This document shows, in pieces, positions 22,964 through 30,375 of a stretch of 64,000 nucleotides of DNA (its first letter is position 1; each line of letters starts with the position of its first letter). Location of the stretch: positions 3,946,001 to 4,010,000 of the forward strand of contig NZ_CP127385.1 in NCBI RefSeq assembly GCF_030378205.1, given 5' to 3'. Source of the stretch: Bradyrhizobium sp. NP1 (GTDB lineage: Bacteria; Pseudomonadota; Alphaproteobacteria; Rhizobiales; Xanthobacteraceae). The notes under the pieces are model-generated. The model searched no databases and was not told the DNA's origin. It worked only from the letters and a program-made list of their open reading frames with translations. The translations under genes and the position numbers were made by a program.

Positions 22964-23148
22964 CGGTCGCGCTTGGTATGGGCGCCAAGCGGCGCTCTGC
23001 CGCGCTGAACCACGACGCCGCCCTTCACGACAGTGGCGCGATCCAACGTTTCATCGGTGATCTCAGGCGCGTCGTCGGGGTCGACCCAATCGGGCTTTCG
23101 CCCCCTAGATGCCGAAGCGGCTCCGGATTTTGCGTTCTTCCTTGGCAT
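22960..23148 (-). CDS. Short BrnA-like N-terminal fragment
   Basis: From the ATG at 23148 the product has 62 residues. KPDWVDPDDAPEITDETLDR followed by GRAPLG resembles the part of BrnA-type antitoxins just before their ribbon-helix-helix DNA-binding domain. That domain is missing because the frame ends and the nuclease gene begins. No BrnT toxin is adjacent. It could be a relic or a short protein that only resembles BrnA. Confidence 0.35.
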   Translation of the reverse strand: MPRKNAKSGAASASRGRKPDWVDPDDAPEITDETLDRATVVKGGVVVQRGRAPLGAHTKRDR

Positions 23149-23176
23149 GGCAGTGCCCTCATTTGAGATGGCGCCA

Positions 23177-23821
23177 TTAACATTTCGAGAGGTCGAGATC
23201 CTCGGCGCGCAGGCCGATCGGCTCGTCAAGCTGTTTTTTTGTCGTGCGGCCGAAGGCGCACGCCAGCACGACCGGGCTGTCCTCGTCATGCAGAAGGGAG
23301 TGAGCAGCAGCCAGATGTCCGCCTGTGGTGCAGACGTCGTCGAACAAGATGATCGGCCCCTTCGGTCGTTCGAGCACCTTGTATGCTTTCAAGAAATGAG
23401 AGGCTTGCCGTGGCCCTCCCTCCCGCGATTTTTTCTGCGGCTCGTGAAATACCAGGGCTTGGGAAACCTTGAACTGGCCTCCGCTCTGCTCCGCGATCTT
23501 CTGGGCGAACTCAAGCGTCTTGAAATTCGGCGTCGTGGCCGATGTCACATGGGAATTCGGTATCGGAACGATCGTCGCCGCACCCTCGTGGTGGCGTAGG
23601 ATGTTCTTTGCGAGCGCGGGCGGAATTCGCGATACAAAGTCCTGCACGTTATTTTGATCGTAGACGCGGCGCTGACCGCCGACGTAGCTATGAAACCAGC
23701 CCTTGATCGGGTCACCTTTGACGGCCTTGACCATCTTGGTCGCGCGGTGATCCTCAGCGCGCCATTCCGCCTCGCTGTCGGTTAGATACGCGCAGATGCT
23801 GATTAGTTTAAGGTTGGCCAA
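23177..23821 (-). CDS. Phosphoribosyltransferase-like protein (ShosT-like)
   Basis: The 214-residue product has the PRPP-binding motif of type I phosphoribosyltransferases (GPIILFDDVCTTGGHLAAA) and AATIVPIPNSHVTSATTPNF, a ComFC-like element. The start is a TTG at 23821 that overlaps the DprA-like gene by 14 bases; an ATG about 30 codons inside is an alternative. A PRTase next to a DprA-like protein is the arrangement of ShosTA, in which the PRTase protein is the toxin and the DprA-like protein its antitoxin. That system was reported in phage and satellite defence hotspots of enterobacteria. Confidence 0.8.
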   Translation of the reverse strand: MANLKLISICAYLTDSEAEWRAEDHRATKMVKAVKGDPIKGWFHSYVGGQRRVYDQNNVQDFVSRIPPALAKNILRHHEGAATIVPIPNSHVTSATTPNFKTLEFAQKIAEQSGGQFKVSQALVFHEPQKKSREGGPRQASHFLKAYKVLERPKGPIILFDDVCTTGGHLAAAHSLLHDEDSPVVLACAFGRTTKKQLDEPIGLRAEDLDLSKC

Positions 23822-24563
23822 TTGCGCTGATGATGTCGGAGGTCGACGAAAGCACGCTCACCTTCGGCTGCCCCAGAAAGCGCGCGGGCCACGTGAGGGA
23901 CGGATCATCAACCACGGATTTCGCAATGAAGAGCCATCGACCGAGGCGAACGCATTCAGCGGCCTGGTGAAGCGTGCCCGACGTGTCCGATGCCTCGATG
24001 ATCGCGGTGGCATCGCTGATCGCCGCCATGACCCTGTTCCGCGTCGGGAAGTTTGAGCGGAAAACGCGCTCTCCAACTCCAAATGGCGTCATCAGGAGAT
24101 GACTGGAATAGATCTCTTGCTGGAGGCTCGCATTCTCTGCGGGGTATGCCTTGTCGAGCGGCGTGCCAATCACCGCAGCCACGCGACCGCCATTTTCCAT
24201 CGCGCTTTTCAGCGCCGCGGTATCCACGCCTTTTGCCAATCCGCTGACCACTGTCACGCCGGCTTTGACGAGGTCGCGCGCCAACTGCGATGCGCGGCGC
24301 CAACCGGCATCGGACACCTCACGCGTTCCGACGATCGAGACCGTCGGCGCATCTAAAATGTCGAGATTGCCGGCATAGAAGACCTTGGCCTCCCGGCGCG
24401 GAGAGGCGTCTCGCAGGAAGTCCAGTTGTCGCTCGTCGAGCGCTGCACGACCGATCCTGACCAAGAGGTCCGGAAGAGAGTAGCTGTGCGCATCAGTCGG
24501 CGGGACATAGGCGGCGCGGCGCCGCGGAGGCTCGTTCGTGTGGCTAGCTGCCGGTAGCGGCAT
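23808..24563 (-). CDS. DprA/Smf-like protein (ShosA-like)
   Basis: The ATG at 24563 follows AAGGA and gives 251 residues: essentially one Rossmann-like DprA core without the extra domains of competence DprA. Motifs: VSIVGTREVSDAGWRRASQL, then VTVVSGLAKGVDTAALKSAM, and FRSNFPTRNRVMAAISDAT. True DprA loads RecA on single-stranded DNA. As a short form fused by overlap to a phosphoribosyltransferase gene, it fits the antitoxin half of a ShosTA-like pair. The frame is open far upstream, but that part is low-complexity and lacks a ribosome-binding site. Confidence 0.82.
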   Translation of the reverse strand: MPLPAASHTNEPPRRRAAYVPPTDAHSYSLPDLLVRIGRAALDERQLDFLRDASPRREAKVFYAGNLDILDAPTVSIVGTREVSDAGWRRASQLARDLVKAGVTVVSGLAKGVDTAALKSAMENGGRVAAVIGTPLDKAYPAENASLQQEIYSSHLLMTPFGVGERVFRSNFPTRNRVMAAISDATAIIEASDTSGTLHQAAECVRLGRWLFIAKSVVDDPSLTWPARFLGQPKVSVLSSTSDIISAIGQP

Positions 24564-24996
24564 GCGGCGAATCCTTCGATGGCGGGCCAGTTTAGAGGCC
24601 CAGGCAAGGAGCGTCACGGGGTTTTCCCCAGTGCCAGCCCCTCGGAAGGTAAATCCGCGGGCGTGATCCGGGTTTCTACTTTCGTGGTCGGGGAGAGACC
24701 CCCAGACACGCAACTGCGTGTGGCGGCCCCTGGGCGCCTTTTCAAGGGGCCGGCGAACCTTCTTCTCGCGCTCAGTCCGTCCAGTTTTTGCTCGGATACG
24801 GCTGGTTTGGGTCCAAATTTGGGTGTCCCGACGGCCCCCCAGGGCGTATTTCAAGACCGGACGTCGACGCTCGACGTCCGGTGTTGCGGACCGCTTGCCG
24901 GCCCGGAGCATGGGAAGCGGTTCTGCTTCGGTACGATCGGGCGCCGGCGAGACACTAGTCGTGGGAAGGGTGCAAGATGGCTCTTTCCCGGATGGC
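24564..24996. other. Intergenic region upstream of the DprA-like gene
   Basis: I see no gene in these about 430 bases. It should hold the promoter of the DprA/PRTase pair. It contains a strong hairpin at 24856-24882 and, at 24849-24860, a 12-base copy of the att core (TTTCAAGACCGG). Confidence 0.45.
24856..24882. terminator. Perfect 12-bp hairpin
   Basis: ACCGGACGTCGA at 24856-24867 pairs perfectly with TCGACGTCCGGT at 24871-24882 across a CGC loop. There is no T-run. It lies downstream of the minus-strand gene ending at 24997 and may stop its transcript, or act as a structured RNA or operator. Confidence 0.5.
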
Positions 24997-25455
24997 TCAC
25001 CTTGCGTGAATTATTGGGGCGAGGGCTCGTTTGTCCCCCTGACAACCAATTCGATATACGTCCAGTGCGCTCACCGGAAAAGCACTTCCATCAGCAAGCA
25101 AGACGGCAACTTCGGAAGAAGGCAAGTAGAAAAATGGCTTCAGGCCAACATAGCCGCCGTACATGTTCTTAGCATTTACCGATCCGCAGATGATCGGTTT
25201 ACCTGGGACACCGGCCCCTCTGAAGACTTCGCCAAATTGGGCTGAGTATGGGTCCTTTAATGTTGCGGCGATTGCTCGCTTCGCCTTCTCAATATCATCC
25301 AGAGCCGCATTTTTCGGCTTAGAAGCAGTGCTTGTCGAAAGCGCGTCGAAACAGGCAAGACGCGCGGCAGGATCGGAAATGGCCTTGCAATCAGCGGCGT
25401 GAGCGACAGATGCGGCCATCGCCGCGATGAACGCCGAAATGCGGATAACGCTCAT
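24997..25455 (-). CDS. Exported hypothetical protein
   Basis: The 152-residue product starts with a signal peptide (MSVIRISAFIAAMAASVAHA, cleaved before ADCK). The mature part begins CKAISDPAARLACFDAL, a Cys-pair motif common in small exported proteins of proteobacteria. A second domain, KDPYSAQFGEVFRGAGVP, continues to SVNAKNMYGGYVGLKPFFYL with its own Cys. Function unknown. Confidence 0.65.
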   Translation of the reverse strand: MSVIRISAFIAAMAASVAHAADCKAISDPAARLACFDALSTSTASKPKNAALDDIEKAKRAIAATLKDPYSAQFGEVFRGAGVPGKPIICGSVNAKNMYGGYVGLKPFFYLPSSEVAVLLADGSAFPVSALDVYRIGCQGDKRALAPIIHAR

Positions 25456-25625
25456 TCAAGCAGTCCCCCTAAAACTCCCTAAGCTTAAAGCCGGTAAAAA
25501 AACTCGCGTCGCGTCTCGTATGGCGCGCCTGATTTCTGATCCAGTGGGCTGCTTTCGATACGATCGCGTGCCGGTGCCGGCGGATCGCTGGCGCAATATC
25601 GAAGCCCACTGTTGAACTTACGGTG

Positions 25626-25955
25626 TCAGTTTATTGGGACGCCCCTCGCGTTCATGCATTTCTTGAACACGTAAAGCGCTCTCTGATCCCCGGCTCTATA
25701 GGCGTTGTTTTCGACGCGCTCGCTGGCCAAGTTAAAGAAAGCATCGAACTTCTCGAAAAAGATTTTAAGATCAGGTTCACTTTTGTCGGCGTGCACTTGG
25801 TCGACGCACTGTTTGACAGTGTTAGCTATGATCGACTTGTCCGCCTCAGTGAGCTTCGGCTGAGGTGACGCAACGGTCGGTGGTACAGTTTGACAGAACG
25901 CGGAGGCGCAGAACGCCAACGGCCAAATTGCGACGACCCAGAAAACTTTAGACAT
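25626..25955 (-). CDS. Exported hypothetical protein
   Basis: The ATG at 25955 starts MSKVFWVVAIWPLAFCASAF, a signal peptide ending near CQTVPP. The mature 85 residues are helical, with two Cys (VKQCVDQ and FKKCMNARG) that may pair. It is one of several small exported proteins near the right end of the element. Confidence 0.55.
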   Translation of the reverse strand: MSKVFWVVAIWPLAFCASAFCQTVPPTVASPQPKLTEADKSIIANTVKQCVDQVHADKSEPDLKIFFEKFDAFFNLASERVENNAYRAGDQRALYVFKKCMNARGVPIN

Positions 25956-26050
25956 CGGCCCCCTCAAAAAAGTAGTCCACCCATCTAGCACGGGCTTCGA
26001 TTTCGTGCCGCGGTCGGCAAAAATAGTTGTGATGATACCTAGCCCAAGCG

Positions 26051-26281
26051 TCATACTTCTGATGCCCCGGGTCTCGCCGCGAGAAGCTTGCGGGCGATCG
26101 GCTCCACGTCTTCGCGCCAATAGTCGTCCTCGTTCGAAAGAAGGCTGCCCAGCATGGCCGGAGAGACATAGGCCGGCCCCGGCCGGCCCGAGTAAGCGGT
26201 CCAGCGCATATTGGTAGGGATGTGCGTGACCTCGTTTTCTTCGACCCTGAACTGATCTTCAGTGACCCGCGTGCGCGCCAT
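26051..26281 (-). CDS. Small hypothetical protein
   Basis: From the ATG at 26281 the product has 76 residues: MARTRVTEDQFRVEENEVTH, then IPTNMRWTAYSGRPGPAYVS and a helical C-terminus. The frame is open to 26446 but the added part looks non-coding. Not recognised beyond similar small proteins in Rhizobiales prophages. Confidence 0.5.
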   Translation of the reverse strand: MARTRVTEDQFRVEENEVTHIPTNMRWTAYSGRPGPAYVSPAMLGSLLSNEDDYWREDVEPIARKLLAARPGASEV

Positions 26282-26466
26282 AGTTCCCCCCGGTCGTGCG
26301 GGCGGACAGTACACTTCCCCGTCCGGTGCCGGGTATGCTCCCGGTCCGTTTTCCACGTCAAACTCAGCCGCCGGCGGCACTTTGAGACTGCGTCTGGTCG
26401 CCCTACTGGTGTTGGCTGTATCAGGCCGCCTTAGGCCGGCATCCATGTCGGCGCATCTGCCAACGA

Positions 26467-26910
26467 TCAGAAGTTATCTAGATTTGCCAAAAACCAAGTT
26501 TTGAAGTCCTCCATTTTCGGTGTCCACAATTCGAGCTTGGACGCCGCCCTTGCGATCATCAGGGCGGCGTCGAAGCATTCGATTTGCATTTCATCGTCGC
26601 CGCCGTGCTTCAGCCAATCGCGCTCTCGATTAAGCAGAGTGATCCAATCTTTCTTGTCGTCGAACCTCTCTTTGACGTGGGGATCGTCGCGCAGTCCGAC
26701 GAATAGATGGTGGCCGTCACGCTTCAACATGCCTTCGGCTGCGCCGGCGAGGGTAAGCGCGACGTCGAAGGTGCCGCGCTCCAATGCGTCGATGGCAGCG
26801 TCGACCTGTCGGGTAGCGCCCTCCGCCAACGTCAGTTTGATCGGATCAGCAGGCAGTCGGAGGCCGCGGTAGCGGCGTTCGGGCTTGCGTCTAGATTTTT
26901 TCCGCTGCAT
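26467..26910 (-). CDS. Small helical, HEPN-like protein
   Basis: The 147-residue product has a basic N-terminus (MQRKKSRRKPERRYRGLRLP) and then helices: VDAAIDALERGTFDVALTLA, and LLNRERDWLKHGGDDEMQ. The R-D-W-L-K-H stretch fits an R-x4-H HEPN-like motif. The end (FKTWFLANLDNF) is aromatic. HEPN assignment is tentative because the motif is short. Confidence 0.45.
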   Translation of the reverse strand: MQRKKSRRKPERRYRGLRLPADPIKLTLAEGATRQVDAAIDALERGTFDVALTLAGAAEGMLKRDGHHLFVGLRDDPHVKERFDDKKDWITLLNRERDWLKHGGDDEMQIECFDAALMIARAASKLELWTPKMEDFKTWFLANLDNF

Positions 26911-26985
26911 CTCGCGACGATCTGTTCGAAATAACGGTCGATTTCCATGCTGATCCTACCGCCCGGCGCCGTCTGGGAGGTGGCT

Positions 26986-27501
26986 TCAATGCCAGTGGGC
27001 TTCGATCAGGAGTTGCCCGGCCTCAATGAAGAAGCGGTAGTCCATCAAAACGACGCTAGTGTTGTTCATCCGGGCCGTTGCTGCGCACCTCGCTTCAGTC
27101 GGCGTTTTGCTCACTTCCTTGATGTCCGTCAGCGTGACGATCGATAGCCCGGCAGCTTTGCCCGCCGGCGAATTGGCGACGACGTTCTTCAGGTCGGATT
27201 GCGCGAAGTAGTTGTCGCAGGCTGGTATCGTTGCGGGCGCCGAAACGACCTGAATTCCGATAATTCCCGCGACGGCTAAGAACGAAATGGTCGCCAATGG
27301 CAGCATTCCAGCGGGCGGCTGTTCGCCGGGCTGCCGTTTCGGCTTCGTCAAGAACAGCCACGGCAGGGCGACTATGGGGATCAGCCCGCCAAGTGTGAGC
27401 CACGGTAGGAGGCTATGTCCGCGACGATAGGCGAGGGCGGCTGTTCCAAGCGCCATGAACACAATAACGCCGGCCCCAAACGCGGAATTTGCCATGGTCA
27501 T
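26986..27501 (-). CDS. Inner-membrane hypothetical protein
   Basis: The 171-residue product has three hydrophobic segments, at about 7-24, 32-50 (WLTLGGLIPIVALPWLFL) and 67-85 (LPLATISFLAVAGIIGIQVV), then a soluble domain outside or inside the membrane. That domain includes IPACDNYFAQSDLKNVVANS and MNNTSVVLMDYRFFIEAGQL, with two Cys. I associate the C-terminal domain with Bradyrhizobium prophage proteins. It is the last element gene before the right end. Confidence 0.6.
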   Translation of the reverse strand: MTMANSAFGAGVIVFMALGTAALAYRRGHSLLPWLTLGGLIPIVALPWLFLTKPKRQPGEQPPAGMLPLATISFLAVAGIIGIQVVSAPATIPACDNYFAQSDLKNVVANSPAGKAAGLSIVTLTDIKEVSKTPTEARCAATARMNNTSVVLMDYRFFIEAGQLLIEAHWH

Positions 27502-27640
27502 CTTGGTTCGTCCGAGGGGGATTTCTAGGGTCGGGAAATAGGCGCCACGTCGCCTCGGTTGTGTCGGTTGACATTACACGCGCGGTCGCGCCCGGGTATG
27601 CTCCCGCGGCCGTTTTCCCCAGAACAGCGTAGGAACGTGC

Positions 27641-27662
27641 TGCTACCGCTTTGCTACCCAAC
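27641..27662. repeat. Arm-type integrase repeats, right end
   Basis: TGCTACCG and TTGCTACCC in tandem, ending in CAAC, match 4051-4073 almost base for base in the same orientation. They lie about 125 bases inside the right junction and probably bind the integrase N-terminal domain. Confidence 0.65.
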
Positions 27663-27786
27663 TGACCGGTACGGCCGGTGACAGCGACCAGCAGAACAGG
27701 CAGGGCAGACAGAAAACGGGGGGAAATCGCCACGAAACGGGACTATTCGGGATGGGGCGATACGTGAACGCGACGTCGATCCCGAA

Positions 27787-27825
27787 TTTCAAGACCGGTG
27801 CCTTAAACCACTCGGCCACCCTTCC
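27787..27825 (-). pseudogene. Displaced 5' half of the original tRNA-Ser, with attR core
   Basis: On the minus strand this reads GGAAGGGTGGCCGAGTGGTT and continues to the anticodon loop CTTGAAA, then stops matching at 27787. It has the standard serine D-stem GCC/GGC. It starts with the 13-bp core shared with the left junction and is followed by host sequence. It is the original 5' half cut off by integration, next to its original promoter. Confidence 0.9.
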
Positions 27826-28029
27826 GGATCAGGAATTTCAATCGCTTATCGCACGAACCTCGCGAACGCAATGCGAGCGTACGGGGAAAGGCACCCAGCC
27901 CGGCCCAGCCTGGAATTTCCGGGCAAAACCTCGCCGCCGCGGCCGTCCGCGCAAGCGCATGCAGCGCTGCTGCGATGGTGGAACGAAGTCGATTGCAGCT
28001 CGGTTGAGATGCCGACCAGGAGGTTCGCC

Positions 28030-28377
28030 ATGTCCCAAAAAGGCGTCTTGGCTGTGGCCGCCGTGATAGCAATGCTTCTTCCGGGCTTGCCCGCGCTGGC
28101 CCAGGCTGCGGAAATGGGCGGTGTGGTGGCTCCGCCCACGACAAATTCTCCGGGCACTCCGCCGCCGCCAGTCGTAGGACAGTCCGAACCCGACCGCGTC
28201 CCGGATACCGTGAGGGGTGTTACGGCAGAGCCGCCGCCGTCGACAGTGGGGCTCGCCAAGCCATCGCGGGATGGTGTTGGCACGGTTATCGTGCCCGCCC
28301 GTCCCTGCGGTGCAGCGGCTCGCGAGACAGACGGAACGACGACCTGCGTGGGCGTACCTGCGCGCCCGACAAGGTAG
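28030..28377 (+). CDS. Small exported Pro-rich protein
   Basis: The ATG at 28030 follows AGGAGG and starts a signal peptide (MSQKGVLAVAAVIAMLLPGL, cleaved near ALAQA). The mature part is Pro/Thr/Ser-rich (PTTNSPGTPPPPVVGQSEPD) and ends with two Cys (RPCGAAARETDGTTTCVGVP). It is the first host gene after the element. Function unknown. Confidence 0.65.
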   Translation: MSQKGVLAVAAVIAMLLPGLPALAQAAEMGGVVAPPTTNSPGTPPPPVVGQSEPDRVPDTVRGVTAEPPPSTVGLAKPSRDGVGTVIVPARPCGAAARETDGTTTCVGVPARPTR

Positions 28378-28809
28378 GTCCGTCGATTTCAGCGGCGCCG
28401 CGCGGCAATGGATATGAAGCTCCGCAACGAACGCCCGTCGTCGCTGCATGTTGGCTAAGAGGCGAGCGAGGCCATTGCCAGCACATCCCTTCGAGCGCTG
28501 CCGGGCGCGACGTCGATGACGTGACCTGATGCCTGGCAGCTATTTCCGCTCGGGAAGCTTCACCGGAACGTGCGGAGAGGTACTGACAACCCGGGGGCTA
28601 CCGTCTGCCTGCTCGCGGTTCTGCAGCAGATTTTCGAGATAGAGAAAGAATTTTTCGGCCAACATGGCGTTCGCCTCGATGATCACTTCTCTCCATTGGT
28701 CGCGATGCAACCGCGGGAATTCGATCAACTTGGCGAGAGTAGCCCCAGCGGGGACGACTTTGTTGCACCGCAGTGGGTAGCCGGATAGCCGGCCGCACGC
28801 GTGAAGCAG
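28378..28809. other. Intergenic region after the Pro-rich protein
   Basis: I see no well-supported gene here. A minus-strand frame at 28540-28728 is described separately as doubtful. Confidence 0.35.
28540..28728 (-). CDS. Doubtful 62-residue frame
   Basis: A TTG at 28728 opens MIEFPRLHRDQWREVIIEAN, then MLAEKFFLYLENLLQN. The sequence reads more like a real protein than its surroundings and the frame continues upstream without a better start. It may be a short gene or the remains of one. Confidence 0.3.
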   Translation of the reverse strand: MIEFPRLHRDQWREVIIEANAMLAEKFFLYLENLLQNREQADGSPRVVSTSPHVPVKLPERK

Positions 28810-28908
28810 CTAGGCGAAGGCGAACGCGAGCAAGCTTGAGCAGAGCAGCACGAAGCCCGCCGCGGTCACCGCCAGAAATCCGTCAGATAAGAGGTCGTGG
28901 TTGCGCAT
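28810..28908 (-). CDS. Small single-span membrane peptide
   Basis: The ATG at 28908 opens 32 codons: MRNHDLLSDGFLAVTAAGFV, then a hydrophobic run LLCSSLLAFAFA to the stop. It has one membrane span and an AGG-type site in front. A similar peptide gene follows the same layout at 29002-29091. Confidence 0.5.
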   Translation of the reverse strand: MRNHDLLSDGFLAVTAAGFVLLCSSLLAFAFA

Positions 28909-29001
28909 GGTACACCTGCCACTCCCGATGCTCGTCCGAATTTATTAAAGCTTTCATAACGTGTGCCGTCCGAGGCTGGCGTTGCCGTTGCCTCGGGTCG
29001 C

Positions 29002-29091
29002 CTACGACCAGAACCGGACTCCATCGAAAGCGTGAGCCAAAAACACGCCCGCGCTGATCAAGCCCATGACTGCAGTGACCGTCTCAAACAT
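29002..29091 (-). CDS. Small single-span membrane peptide
   Basis: The ATG at 29091 follows AAAGGAA at a good distance and opens 29 codons: MFETVTAVMGLISAGVFLAH, then AFDGVRFWS. One membrane span with a short charged tail. I recall closely similar peptides in other Bradyrhizobium genomes, but no function. It is too short for standard gene callers. Confidence 0.6.
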   Translation of the reverse strand: MFETVTAVMGLISAGVFLAHAFDGVRFWS

Positions 29092-29412
29092 CGCAAAAAT
29101 TCCTTTTGCGCCCCACGTGCGAGCAAACGACGCGGCTCCCCGCACAGTCAAAAAGATTCCGGGGAGGGTTCGAAAGTTCGGACCAGGTGAGGATTCGGCG
29201 CAACAGGTTCGAGGCAGAAAGGCGGCTTACATCCCGTAACGGCACGGGTTTTCGCGACAACCATTGATTTACCAAGCGGGACGCCTCCCCATTTCCGCCG
29301 TGTTCCAGTTGCGATATTTTCACCCTCTCATGCGGAGGTGGGCCGCAGCGAGAAAACGGATCGGAAGCCGCCTGTGATGGGCGCGCGACCGGCAGAGTGG
29401 TATTTGGGGCGA
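29092..29412. other. Intergenic region upstream of rlpA
   Basis: About 320 bases between the divergent small peptide gene and rlpA. I see no gene and no clear promoter; a GTG at 29338 opens the rlpA frame early. Confidence 0.35.
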
Positions 29413-30345
29413 ATGGGAATACGACGGTCAGATTCGGGGAGCCTGGCGGTGCGGGGTGCTGTGGTCGCGGCCACCTGCCTGATGCTGGCCAACTGCGCCT
29501 CGTCCAACAAGTTCGCGAGCCGCGTCGATCCCAAATACGGCGTTTCCTCCAGTCCGCGCGTGGTGGCCTTTGGCGAGCCCGTGCCGAAGGGCGGGGGGAC
29601 CTATCGCGTCGGCAAGCCCTATGTCGTGGGGGGCCGGATGTACGTGCCGGAGGAGGACGCCAACTACCGCGAGGAGGGCGTGGCCTCCTGGTATGGCGAT
29701 GACTTCCACGGCCGGCTGACCGCCAATGGCGAGGTGTTCGACATGGCCTCGCTGACCGCGGCCCATACGACCCTGCCGATGCCGTGTTATGCGCGGGTGA
29801 CCAACCTCGCCAACGGCAAGTCGCTGATCGTTCGCGTCAACGACCGCGGGCCGTATCACGGCAACCGCCTCATCGACGTCTCCAACAAGGCCGCCGAACT
29901 TCTTGAATTCAAGGGCAACGGCACCGCGCGGGTGCGGGTCGAATATGTCGGCCGCGCGCCGCTGGAAGGCTCCGACGACCGCCTGTTGATGGCGACCTTG
30001 CGGACCGGCACGCCGGCACCGTCGCCCACATTGGTGCGGGTTGCCTCCGCAAAACCGTTCGTGCCTGACATGTCGGCGCATGGCGGCCGGCCGATCCGCG
30101 GCGAGGTCCCGATGCCAGAGGGGCGTCCCTTCAACCTCGGCAACACCCAGGCCGACTATGCCTCGATCAACGCGACCTCCGAGATGTCGGCGTCCAGCCG
30201 CTCGCGCGGCCGCGGGCGCGAAAATCCGCGTGCGGTCTCCTATGAGGACGATGCGAGCTATGTCGCGCCAAGCGCGGTCTCGGCCTACGCGCCGGTCGAT
30301 CCGAACGGTCCGCGCGAACTTTTGAGCGGCCGCGGCCTTTATTGA
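29413..30345 (+). CDS. rlpA: RlpA septal-ring lipoprotein/lytic transglycosylase
   Basis: The ATG at 29413 gives 310 residues with a lipoprotein signal ending in CLMLANCAS (lipobox LANC); the in-frame GTG at 29338 would place the lipobox too far from the N-terminus. The double-psi beta-barrel domain follows: GVASWYGDDFHGRLTANGEV, then SLTAAHTTLPMPCYARVTNL and RVNDRGPYHGNRLIDVS. RlpA cleaves naked glycan strands at the division site. The C-terminal SPOR domain of E. coli RlpA is absent; instead there is a long low-complexity tail. Confidence 0.92.
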   Translation: MGIRRSDSGSLAVRGAVVAATCLMLANCASSNKFASRVDPKYGVSSSPRVVAFGEPVPKGGGTYRVGKPYVVGGRMYVPEEDANYREEGVASWYGDDFHGRLTANGEVFDMASLTAAHTTLPMPCYARVTNLANGKSLIVRVNDRGPYHGNRLIDVSNKAAELLEFKGNGTARVRVEYVGRAPLEGSDDRLLMATLRTGTPAPSPTLVRVASAKPFVPDMSAHGGRPIRGEVPMPEGRPFNLGNTQADYASINATSEMSASSRSRGRGRENPRAVSYEDDASYVAPSAVSAYAPVDPNGPRELLSGRGLY

Positions 30346-30375
30346 CCGCGCCGCACGATCGCCGGCGCGGCCCGA

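Larger units (their letters stand above)
3957..27799. mobile_element. Integrated prophage-derived element in tRNA-Ser(TGA)
   Basis: The boundaries rest on a 13-bp direct repeat, TTTCAAGACCGGT, at 3957-3969 and 27787-27799, which covers the anticodon loop and 3' anticodon stem region. The tRNA gene is intact at the left end, and a lone tRNA 5' half lies at the right end. A tyrosine integrase gene starts next to the left end, and arm-type repeats lie near both ends. Cargo includes phage-like regulators, a truncated S49 protease, tape-measure and fibre-like proteins, and a large accessory block. No terminase, portal, capsid or lysis gene is recognisable, so it is a defective prophage or island of about 23.8 kb. 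Confidence 0.9.

Noticed and set aside
27752..27850. A second functional tRNA-Ser gene at the right end of the element
   Set aside because: Only the 5' half is present; the sequence after the anticodon loop does not continue as a tRNA.
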